From the NCBI GenBank assembly GCA_026785795.1, contig JAJAZJ010000167.1:1-5855 (forward strand): a DNA stretch of 5,855 nt, written 5' to 3'. Source of the DNA: Pseudoxanthomonas sp. (GTDB taxonomy: Bacteria > Pseudomonadota > Gammaproteobacteria > Xanthomonadales > Xanthomonadaceae). Shown piece by piece: positions 1 through 5,709 of this stretch (position 1 is its first letter; every line of letters starts with the position of its first letter). The notes under the pieces were generated by a model. The model saw only the letters and a program-made list of their open reading frames with translations, made no database searches and had not been told where the DNA came from. A program made the position numbers and the translations under genes.

Positions 1-1477
1 GCAGCTTCTGGTCATGTGGGCTGAAGCTGACGTCCGGCGAGTAACTCTGCACGGCGATCACCCCCACCACCTCATCGTCACGGAACAGGGGCACGCCCAG
101 CCAGCTGTAGGCGAGCGCGCCCTGCTCCTCCAGCTCGCCCTCCCCAGCCAGTTCCACCAGCCGCGCCCGGTCTGCCAGCAGCGCCCGCTGCTGCCTAATC
201 ACGTATTCGGTCAGGCCATTGGTCAACTTGCGTGACGGCCGCACCGGCTCGCGTTCGTCGATGGAGTACGCGAATTCCAGCGACTCGCCGTCGTCTGAGA
301 GCAGTGCGATATAGAAATTGCGTGCATAGATAAGGTCATCCACTACCGTGTGCACATCGGCATAGAATCGCTCCAGGCTTTCGGAGGTAATGGCCAGCTC
401 GGCGATACGGAACAGCGCGCGCTGCAGCTTCTCGGCACGCTTGCGCTCGAGGATCTCGGCCTGTAGATCACGGTTGGTGCGCTGCAGCTCGTGGGTGCGC
501 AGTTCGATTCTCCGCTCCAGGTCCACGTGCGCATGCTTGCGGTCCAGGGCGGTGAGGATGTGCTGGGCCACGTAGCCCAGCAGGGCGCGGTCTTCATCCG
601 CATAGCACGACGGCGTGTCGTAGCTTTGCACCACGATGGCGCCACAGATGCGGTCCTCACGGCGCATCGGCACCCCCAGCCAGTCCAGGCTGTCCGGGCC
701 ATGCATGGCATCGCGCACCACCCCGAGCTTCTGCCTGATTGCGCTGGATGGCCCGCGTAAAGGCTGGCCATGCCGAAGCAGGGCGAAGGTCATGCTGTTC
801 GGCATCTCCTGCTCGATGTACTCGCGCTCCGGGTCGCAGACATAGGTATCCATCTGGTCGACAAAGTGCAGGAAGCGCACGCTGTGGCGCTGGTCGTCAT
901 ACAGCACGATGTAGCAGCTGTCGGCATACATCAGCGAACCGACCACCGCGTGGATCCGCCGCAGCATCTCCGGCATTTCCATGTCCGCGCTGGCCAGGTC
1001 GGCAATCTCGTAAAGTGCCTGCTGCAGGCGTTTGGATTTTTCCAGTGAGACGATGCGCGCCTGGGCCCGGGAGGCATCCAGGGTGGCGACCACCAGAGTC
1101 TTGGCCAGGGCAAGCCATGATTCGCGCTCGGCATCGGCCATGGGCATGGGCAGCGCGGCGGCCACGGCCATGCGTGCATTGCGATCCTGGTTATCCCAGG
1201 CGTGGGCGATCAGCAGCGCTTCGCTGGCTTCGGCGGCAGGGTCTGAAAGGGCCTGTTCGGCCAGCTTGCGCAGCGCCTGGCCAGCGCCTGGCGATGCCGC
1301 GTTACCGCTGCCCAAGGCCCAGTCCCGCCAGCACACCGCGACCTCCGAGCTCTCACCAAGCAGGCCACGCAGCAGCGCGACAACGCGGTCAATCGAGGTT
1401 GCAGGCGTATCCTCCCCAGCCGGGCTGACATCGGCGGACGAGCGGGTTTTCGCGATGTCGGTACTGGAAAGCGGCAC
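1..1477 (-). CDS. Tandem-GAF sensor protein, probable GGDEF/EAL or kinase output (partial, 3' end off window)
   Basis: This frame is open from a stop at 1562-1564 to the window edge and gives 492 residues. Residues 1-155 form an Ala/Leu-rich N-terminal part without a recognised domain. Residues about 157-312 are a first GAF domain, with the GAF signature 'DWLGVPMRREDRICGAIVVQ' and then a YADEDRALL helix. Residues about 315-352 are charged and heptad-like (RIELRTHELQRTNRDLQAEI), a probable signalling coiled coil. A second GAF domain runs from about 356 to the edge and shows SWLGVPLFRDDEVVGVIAVQ. No transmembrane segment is seen, so it is probably cytoplasmic. In Xanthomonadaceae such GAF-coil-GAF N-termini usually precede GGDEF or GGDEF-EAL domains that make or degrade cyclic-di-GMP; a histidine kinase is the alternative. 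The output domain is not visible here. The start is taken as GTG at 1477 because AAGAGG lies five bases upstream; GTG at 1543 and TTG at 1516 are also in frame. The gene is divergent from the sigma factor operon. Confidence 0.9.
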   Translation of the reverse strand, partial: MPLSSTDIAKTRSSADVSPAGEDTPATSIDRVVALLRGLLGESSEVAVCWRDWALGSGNAASPGAGQALRKLAEQALSDPAAEASEALLIAHAWDNQDRNARMAVAAALPMPMADAERESWLALAKTLVVATLDASRAQARIVSLEKSKRLQQALYEIADLASADMEMPEMLRRIHAVVGSLMYADSCYIVLYDDQRHSVRFLHFVDQMDTYVCDPEREYIEQEMPNSMTFALLRHGQPLRGPSSAIRQKLGVVRDAMHGPDSLDWLGVPMRREDRICGAIVVQSYDTPSCYADEDRALLGYVAQHILTALDRKHAHVDLERRIELRTHELQRTNRDLQAEILERKRAEKLQRALFRIAELAITSESLERFYADVHTVVDDLIYARNFYIALLSDDGESLEFAYSIDEREPVRPSRKLTNGLTEYVIRQQRALLADRARLVELAGEGELEEQGALAYSWLGVPLFRDDEVVGVIAVQSYSPDVSFSPHDQKL

Positions 1478-1698
1478 GTATACCTCTTGACGGCGGCGAT
1501 CAGCCAGGCCATGCAATCTGCGCGGCGGACCCCAAATGCGCACGATGAACGTTATCAGCTTCTATGCATGGCGCGACGCCCCGAACCCGTTTTCACCCAG
1601 CAGCCCGCCGCGCCGGCCTGCAGGCGGTCGGCTCGCCCCGCTGCGCGGCGCACCCGCCCGGCTATGCGGATGCCGGCACAGGGCTTACGCTTGTTGCC
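1478..1698. other. Divergent intergenic region
   Basis: These 221 bases separate the minus-strand GAF gene from the plus-strand sigma factor gene and should contain both promoters. I could not find a convincing -35/-10 pair for either gene. GAAC tetramers, the core of many ECF -35 elements, occur at 1547 and 1583, but neither has a clear ECF -10 at the right spacing. A perfect 10-base palindrome, GCCTGCAGGC, lies at 1616-1625. The plus frame of the sigma gene stays open back to ATG 1564, but the 45 residues this would add are Ala/Arg/Pro-rich and do not look like sigma factor sequence. Confidence 0.5.
1483..1488 (-). promoter_or_regulatory. Ribosome binding site of the tandem-GAF gene
   Basis: On the minus strand AAGAGG is followed by a five-base spacer (TATAC) and then GTG at 1477. 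It is the only good Shine-Dalgarno match next to an in-frame start in the open N-terminal stretch, and it decides the chosen start over GTG 1543 and TTG 1516. Confidence 0.6.
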
Positions 1699-2253
1699 GT
1701 GAATGACGCTCCGGAACCCGCCGACGAAGCCCTGATGCTGGCCTATGCCGCTGGCGACGTGGCCGCTTTCGAACAGCTCTACGCGCGTCACCGCAGGCCG
1801 CTGTACGGCTTTCTGCTGCGCCAACTGCGCGACCCGGCGCTGGCCGATGAATTCTTCCAGGACGTCTGGCAGCGGGTGATCACCGCGCGCGCCGGATGGA
1901 AGCCGGAGGCTGCATTCACTACATGGATGTTCCGCATCGCGCACAATCGGCTTACCGACCACTGGCGTGGCCTCAAACACCGCCCTCCTGCGCCCGCAGA
2001 CGGCGACGAGCGTGCCGCCCGGGTGCCCGATCCGGATACACCGGAACGCCACCTGTCCGATTTTGAACAACGCAGACGCCTGCAGCTGGCGCTGGCGGAA
2101 CTACCCGATGAACAGCGCGAAGTGCTGCAGCTGCGGCTTGAACAGGAGCTCAGCCTGGAACAGATCGCCGAGATCACCGGCGTTGGCCGGGAAACCGTCA
2201 AATCGAGGTTGCGCTACGCGATGGACAAGTTACGCACGAGATTGGACGAATGA
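1699..2253 (+). CDS. ECF-family RNA polymerase sigma factor
   Basis: This encodes a 184-residue alternative sigma factor, normal length for the extracytoplasmic function (group 4) family, which directs RNA polymerase to a stress or signal regulon. Region 2 spans about residues 11-91 (LAYAAGDVAAFEQLYARH, then ADEFFQDVWQRV and the -10-recognising FTTWMFRIAHNRLTDHWR at 73-90). A variable linker covers about 92-124. Region 4 spans about 125-182 with the -35-binding helix-turn-helix LSLEQIAEITGVGRETVKSR at 151-170. The start is GTG 1699, which gives V-N-D-A-P just before the conserved region; the only other in-frame start, ATG 1564, adds 45 low-quality residues. The Shine-Dalgarno match before GTG 1699 is weak. 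The stop overlaps the start of the next gene as ATGA (2250-2253), typical of a sigma/anti-sigma pair. The exact ECF subgroup cannot be assigned by eye. Confidence 0.95.
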   Translation: MNDAPEPADEALMLAYAAGDVAAFEQLYARHRRPLYGFLLRQLRDPALADEFFQDVWQRVITARAGWKPEAAFTTWMFRIAHNRLTDHWRGLKHRPPAPADGDERAARVPDPDTPERHLSDFEQRRRLQLALAELPDEQREVLQLRLEQELSLEQIAEITGVGRETVKSRLRYAMDKLRTRLDE

Positions 2254-3218
2254 ACCGTTTCCCAGAGCAACCATTGAGCGACGAAGAGCGCGAGCTGGCC
2301 CGCCTGACCGCCAGGCTGGGGCCCAATGGTGAGCCATCGCCGGCGCTGGATGCGCGCATCCTCGCCGCTGCCCACGCGTCCGTCGCTACCGCCCCCGTGA
2401 GCAGGCGCAGGGCCCGCTGGCCAGCCGCCATGGGCGTGGCCGCCTCGTTGGTGCTGGCGGTGGGCGTGGCATGGCAGCTGCGGCCACTGCAGGAGACCGT
2501 CGTCCATTCCGAAGCACCGGTCGCGGCAGCTGAAGTCGCGCAGGTTCCTGGCCCGGACACTGCAGCGGCGGCAACTGACCAGGCGCCGGCCCCGCTGGGC
2601 GAGATTCAAGCGCCCCCCGACATTCCTTCGCCATCGGAATCGCGGCAGTCTGCCAAACCAGCCGCTGCCCCGAAGGTTGTGCCAGCAAGCCCGGCCCCGC
2701 AGACCGTTGTGCCGGCACGTCCCGCAGGCGCGGTAGCTCCCACGCCGCGGGCGATGGACATCTACGCCCCGCCACCGCCGGCTCCGCCGGCAGCACCCGC
2801 ACCCATGCCGCAGCCGGATCCGGCCCCTGCCATGGACAGCGCACGCGCGTTTCCTGCGGAAGACGAAGTTTTGTCGGCCGAGTCCAACAGCAGCACAGGC
2901 GGTGCAACACGGGCAAGGCAACCCGAATCAACCAAGGCTGAGGCCCAGGCCCAGGCCGAGGCCAAGCAGAGAAGCACGGCACTCGAGGGCCGCGGCGTGG
3001 ATCAGGTTGAGGTGACGGGCTCGCGACTCCAGCGCACCGACCTGCAGGTGCCGGTCTCGGATGACGCCGAACTGCCGGCGGCGCAATGGCTGGAGCTTAT
3101 CCGTACCCGCTATGGACTTGGCGATATCGAGGCGGCACGCCAGAGCCTGCAGGGCTTCATCCGCGAACACCCCCGGCAACCGATACCGGACGATCTTGCA
3201 CCACTGCTGGAGCCATGA
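2250..3218 (+). CDS. Putative anti-sigma factor, single-pass membrane protein with Pro/Ala-rich periplasmic region
   Basis: This 322-residue protein starts inside the sigma factor's stop codon (ATGA). Residues 1-56 form a charged cytoplasmic N-terminus (EQPLSDEERELARLTARLGP) that would bind the sigma factor. Residues about 57-77 are a hydrophobic helix preceded by SRRRAR, which predicts an N-in, C-periplasmic topology. Residues about 85-210 are low complexity and rich in Pro and Ala, including APPPPAPPAAPAPMPQPDPA. Residues 230-239 read EAQAQAEAKQ. Residues 253-262 are VEVTGSRLQR, resembling the start of TonB-receptor plug domains. Residues about 276-322 form a predicted helical end (AAQWLELIRTRYGLGDIEAA) resembling one repeat of a TPR-like unit. 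There is no cysteine, so it is not a zinc-binding (HxxxCxxC) anti-sigma factor. The anti-sigma role is inferred from position, topology and coupling; direct sequence recognition is weak. Confidence 0.8.
   Translation: MNRFPEQPLSDEERELARLTARLGPNGEPSPALDARILAAAHASVATAPVSRRRARWPAAMGVAASLVLAVGVAWQLRPLQETVVHSEAPVAAAEVAQVPGPDTAAAATDQAPAPLGEIQAPPDIPSPSESRQSAKPAAAPKVVPASPAPQTVVPARPAGAVAPTPRAMDIYAPPPPAPPAAPAPMPQPDPAPAMDSARAFPAEDEVLSAESNSSTGGATRARQPESTKAEAQAQAEAKQRSTALEGRGVDQVEVTGSRLQRTDLQVPVSDDAELPAAQWLELIRTRYGLGDIEAARQSLQGFIREHPRQPIPDDLAPLLEP
2940..2963 (+). repeat. Hexanucleotide tandem repeat in the putative anti-sigma gene
   Basis: Four consecutive six-base units (GAGGCC, CAGGCC, CAGGCC, GAGGCC) encode alternating Glu/Gln-Ala in the periplasmic linker. 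Units of six bases keep the frame, so copy-number change by slippage would alter only linker length. Confidence 0.7.
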
Positions 3219-3343
3219 TCCACGGCCTCCAAGCTGAAGACGGCTTGCACCTGCGGCTTCACGCGGCAAGCGCCGGTGCCTTGAAAACCTGCCTGCATGA
3301 CGCCACCCGTAAGCGTGTGCGTGTCACCGTATCGGATGCCTGA
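3215..3343 (+). CDS. Possible 42-residue small ORF coupling the anti-sigma and exporter genes
   Basis: An ATG-to-TGA frame of 42 codons exactly fills the gap between the two larger genes. Its ATG overlaps the upstream stop (ATGA, 3215-3218) and its TGA overlaps the exporter's ATG (TGATG, 3341-3345). The peptide begins MIHGLQAEDGLHLRLHAASA and ends RKRVRVTVSDA. It has no signal peptide, membrane helix or known motif. About 29 of 42 third positions are G or C, lower than in the flanking genes, so the coding signal is modest. The only Shine-Dalgarno-like bases, GGAG, sit two bases before the ATG, which is too close for ordinary initiation; translation would depend on coupling. It could be a real peptide, a device to carry ribosomes to the exporter start, or simply an intergenic spacer open by chance. 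Confidence 0.35.
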   Translation: MIHGLQAEDGLHLRLHAASAGALKTCLHDATRKRVRVTVSDA

Positions 3344-5145
3344 TGAATTCCCCTGCCGTACTCCCCGACCAAGCAGCACCGATCAAGCAGGACACCAGCG
3401 CCGCCAGCCCCAAGGCCAAACTTGGCAGCCTGCGCGCCCTGTGGCCGTTCGTGCGCCAGCACAGCGGTCTGTTCAGCGCCTGGCTGGTGGCGCTGGCGGT
3501 GGCCTCGGCCGCCACCCTGAGCCTGCCCTGGGCATTCGGGCGCATGATCGACCAGAGGTTCTCCAGCGGCAGCAACATCGACCGCGCGTTCCTGTTCCTG
3601 TTTATCGTGGCTGTGGTCCTGGCCCTGGCCAGCGCAGCGCGCTTCTATCTTGTATCCCTGCTGGGTGAACGCGTTGTTGCCGATCTGCGCAAGACGCTTT
3701 ACGGGCACCTGATCGGGCTGGGCGCTGACTTCCACGACCTTACCCGCAGCGGCGAACTGGTCTCGCGACTCTCGGCGGACAGCGAACTGCTGCGCAACGT
3801 GGTCGGCACCAGCATGTCGGTGGCCCTGCGCAGCTGCGTCACCGTGGTCGGCAGCCTGACCATGCTGTTCGTCACCAACCCGCGCTTGGCGGCCTACGCC
3901 CTGATCGGCATTCCGCTGGCGGTGCTGCCGATCGTGCTGGGCAGCCGCCGCCTGGAGAAAGCCTCGCGCGCCAGCCAGGACCGGGTGGCCGATGCGAACA
4001 CCCTGGCCAGTGAAACCCTGGGCGCGGTGCGCACGGTGCAGGCCCATGCACGCGAGCCGTACGAGCGCAGCCGCTTCGGCGCCGCAGTCGCGGTCGCCGT
4101 GGAAACTGCGCGCAAGCGCATCCGCGCGCAGGCCCTGGTCACCGCTGCGGCCATCACCCTGATTTTCGGTGCGATCGTGCTGGTCCTGTGGTCGGGCGCG
4201 CATGATGTGATCAACGGGCGGATGACCGCCGGCACTCTGGGTCAGTTCGTGCTGTATGCCCTGATCGGCGGCGGCTCGATCGGCGCCCTGGCAGAAGTCT
4301 GGAACGAGCTGCAGCGCGCATCCGGCGGCATGGGCCGGATTGCCGAGCTGCTGCAGGAAACCAGCAGCATCGCCCCGCCCAGGCATCCCGTCCGGCTGCC
4401 GCTGCCGCTGCGCGGCGAAATCCGCTTTGACCACGTCGTGTTCCACTACCCTGCACGCCCGGACATCCCGGCGCTGGATGGCTTCGACCTGCAGGTGCAG
4501 CCAGGCGAAACGGTCGCGCTGGTGGGGCCATCAGGGGCGGGCAAAAGCACCGTGTTTTCCATGCTGCTGCGCTTCCACGACGCCGAGTCCGGAAGCGTGC
4601 GCATCGATGGCGTGGACCTGCGCCAGGTGGACCCGGCCGACCTGCGCGAGCACATCGCGCTGGTGCCGCAGCAGCCCACCATCTTCGCCGCCAGCGCCGC
4701 GGACAACATCCGCTACGGCAAGCTGGATGCCAGTGAAGCCGAACTGGTGGCCGCCGCCGAATCGGCGGAGGCCGATGGCTTCATCGGCGAACTGCCGGAA
4801 GGCTTTGCCAGCGAACTGGGCGAGCGCGGCGCACGCCTCTCCGGTGGCCAGCAGCAGCGCATTGCCATCGCCCGCGCGCTGCTCAAGGATGCCCCCATCC
4901 TGCTGCTGGACGAGGCGACCAGCGCGCTGGATGCGCAGAGCGAGCGGGCGGTGCAGAGCGCACTGGAGCGGCTGATGCAGGGCCGCACCACGCTGGTGAT
5001 CGCGCATCGCCTGGCAACCGTGCTGAAGGCGGATCGCATCGTGGTCATGGACCGTGGCCGGATCATCGCCCAGGGCACCCATGCCCAGCTGATCGCCGAA
5101 GGTGGACTCTACGCCGAGCTGGCGCGGCTGCAGTTCATAGACTGA
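3343..5145 (+). CDS. ABC exporter, fused permease and ATP-binding protein (MsbA/multidrug type)
   Basis: This 600-residue half-transporter is of normal length and would act as a homodimer in the inner membrane, exporting a lipid, drug or peptide using ATP. After a polar N-terminus of about 30 residues there are six predicted membrane helices, near residues 43-65, 83-107, 162-178, 181-200, 264-284 and 296-318. The ATPase domain is complete: A-loop Tyr at 369, Walker A GPSGAGKST at 395-403, Q-loop VPQQP (Gln 443/444), signature LSGGQQQR at 499-506, Walker B ILLLDE at 519-524 with catalytic Glu 524, D-loop SALD at 527-530, and H-loop His 555 (IAHR). The sequence resembles the MsbA-related permease/ATPase group; nothing next to it (such as lpxK) suggests that it is the lipid A flippase itself. 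The substrate is unknown. No clear Shine-Dalgarno precedes ATG 3343, so coupled translation from upstream is likely. Co-transcription with the sigma/anti-sigma pair is inferred from the overlaps. Confidence 0.96.
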   Translation: MNSPAVLPDQAAPIKQDTSAASPKAKLGSLRALWPFVRQHSGLFSAWLVALAVASAATLSLPWAFGRMIDQRFSSGSNIDRAFLFLFIVAVVLALASAARFYLVSLLGERVVADLRKTLYGHLIGLGADFHDLTRSGELVSRLSADSELLRNVVGTSMSVALRSCVTVVGSLTMLFVTNPRLAAYALIGIPLAVLPIVLGSRRLEKASRASQDRVADANTLASETLGAVRTVQAHAREPYERSRFGAAVAVAVETARKRIRAQALVTAAAITLIFGAIVLVLWSGAHDVINGRMTAGTLGQFVLYALIGGGSIGALAEVWNELQRASGGMGRIAELLQETSSIAPPRHPVRLPLPLRGEIRFDHVVFHYPARPDIPALDGFDLQVQPGETVALVGPSGAGKSTVFSMLLRFHDAESGSVRIDGVDLRQVDPADLREHIALVPQQPTIFAASAADNIRYGKLDASEAELVAAAESAEADGFIGELPEGFASELGERGARLSGGQQQRIAIARALLKDAPILLLDEATSALDAQSERAVQSALERLMQGRTTLVIAHRLATVLKADRIVVMDRGRIIAQGTHAQLIAEGGLYAELARLQFID

Positions 5146-5191
5146 GCGCCCGGCTCGTTCCCGATCCTGGCCTCGGACCACCGTGCATCCA

Positions 5192-5218
5192 GGCCGCTGC
5201 ACTTCCCCGCAAGCGGCC
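5192..5218 (+). repeat. Inverted repeat, 7-base stem
   Basis: GGCCGCT and AGCGGCC are exact reverse complements separated by 13 bases, 47 bases after the exporter stop codon. It could form an RNA hairpin at the operon's 3' end, protecting the transcript or acting as a weak terminator. It could also be a chance repeat in GC-rich DNA. Confidence 0.45.
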
Positions 5219-5272
5219 CGTTCAGGCATCCTGAGGGCTGCCGGGAATGCGGGCTTGCGTCGCATCCCCACC

Positions 5273-5287
5273 CCTGTCCTGGACAGG
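5273..5287 (+). repeat. Perfect 15-base palindrome
   Basis: CCTGTCC-T-GGACAGG is a perfect seven-base inverted repeat around one central base. Its 3' edge lies four bases before ATG 5292, the possible start of a decayed gene. The size and position suit a dimeric repressor operator or a short hairpin; GGACAGG would also overlap any ribosome binding site for that start. Confidence 0.4.
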
Positions 5288-5291
5288 CCGC

Positions 5292-5653
5292 ATGAAACCT
5301 GCCCACGCCCCGCCTGTATGCCTGCCGTAATTGCGCGGCAGAAGTGTTGCTGCCCGCATGTGCTGCTGCTGATCGCTTGCGGTCTGGCGATCTGCCAGCG
5401 GCCAATGCGGCTGATGGCAAGCCCGCTTGCCCGACCTGAGCTGGTGCTCGCACGGCTTCTGGTACACCAACGCCTAAGTCAGCAATGACGTGGTGGCCAC
5501 CTTTTTTCGCCGCTACCCGCCCGCGCAGCGCGGGCTGGAGCAGCAGGCGACCGGGAGCGGCGCCAGATACTGGATTTCCCGCCGGACTACGACCAGCGGG
5601 TCGCCGCCATTCTGGCCGGCACGGGAAGCGCACTTCCGCCGACGGAGCGATAA
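5292..5653 (+). pseudogene. Probable decayed small secreted-protein gene (frameshifts and in-frame stop)
   Basis: No frame is open across this stretch, but three segments look coding, with third positions mostly G or C. A hydrophobic, signal-peptide-like segment (PHVLLLIACGLAIC) is read at 5354-5395. A second segment in another frame reads SWCSHGFWYTNA, then a TAA stop at 5475-5477, then VSNDVVATFFRRYPPAQRGL to about 5549. A third segment, back in the first frame, reads ERRQILDFPPDYDQRVAAIL and ends with a TAA stop at 5651-5653. The simplest reading is one ancestral protein of roughly 100 residues with an exported N-terminus, broken by at least two frameshifts and one nonsense change. ATG 5292 itself leads to a stop after 12 codons. 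I do not recognise the family. Sequencing or assembly errors could give the same picture, and chance remains possible. Confidence 0.4.
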
Positions 5654-5692
5654 ACGGGTGAGCGGGTTAGCGTGGCCCGCCACCCGCACGTT

Positions 5693-5709
5693 ATCAGTTG
5701 AGGACTGAT
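5693..5709. repeat. Short inverted repeat over the stop codon of the right-edge gene
   Basis: ATCAGT (5693-5698) and ACTGAT (5704-5709) form a perfect six-base stem with a five-base loop covering the minus-strand stop. No T-run follows on either strand, so a terminator is not supported. Confidence 0.35.

Larger units (their letters stand above)
5146..5291. other. Non-coding stretch downstream of the exporter
   Basis: No convincing gene is seen here. GGCCGCT (5192-5198) and AGCGGCC (5212-5218) form a perfect seven-base stem with a 13-base loop, but no T-run follows, so a classical intrinsic terminator for the exporter operon is not supported. A 15-base palindrome lies at 5273-5287. Confidence 0.5.

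Noticed and set aside
739..1428. Plus-strand open frame of 229 codons
   Set aside because: It is antisense to the GAF gene, is dominated by Arg, Pro, Ala and Ser, and shows no motif.
1583..1610. ECF-type promoter beginning at GAACCC (1583)
   Set aside because: No suitable -10 element follows at 15-18 bases, and GAAC alone is too short to support a promoter.
1564..1698. N-terminal extension of the sigma factor from ATG 1564
   Set aside because: The 45 extra residues are low quality, lack a ribosome binding site and are not part of the ECF fold; GTG 1699 starts just before the conserved region.
1391..2212. The 12-base sequence AATCGAGGTTGC occurs at 1391-1402 and 2201-2212
   Set aside because: It lies within two unrelated coding regions, one read antisense, without flanking similarity or repeat structure; chance is enough.
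3281..3315. Housekeeping promoter for the exporter starting at TTGAAA (3281-3286)
   Set aside because: No TATAAT-like hexamer is found 16-18 bases downstream.
3259..4446. Minus-strand open frame of 395 codons opposite the exporter
   Set aside because: It is rich in Gln, His, Gly and Asp in the way expected for the mirror of a GC-biased gene, has no domain, and lies antisense to the well-supported ABC exporter.
4531..5271. Minus-strand open frame of 246 codons
   Set aside because: It lies mostly antisense to the ATPase domain of the exporter and shows no domain of its own.
5109..5633. Minus-strand open frame of 174 codons over the downstream gap
   Set aside because: Its composition (Arg, Ala, Gly, Pro, Ser) is that of a random GC-rich frame, it overlaps the exporter's 3' end, and the plus-strand fragments have better codon bias.
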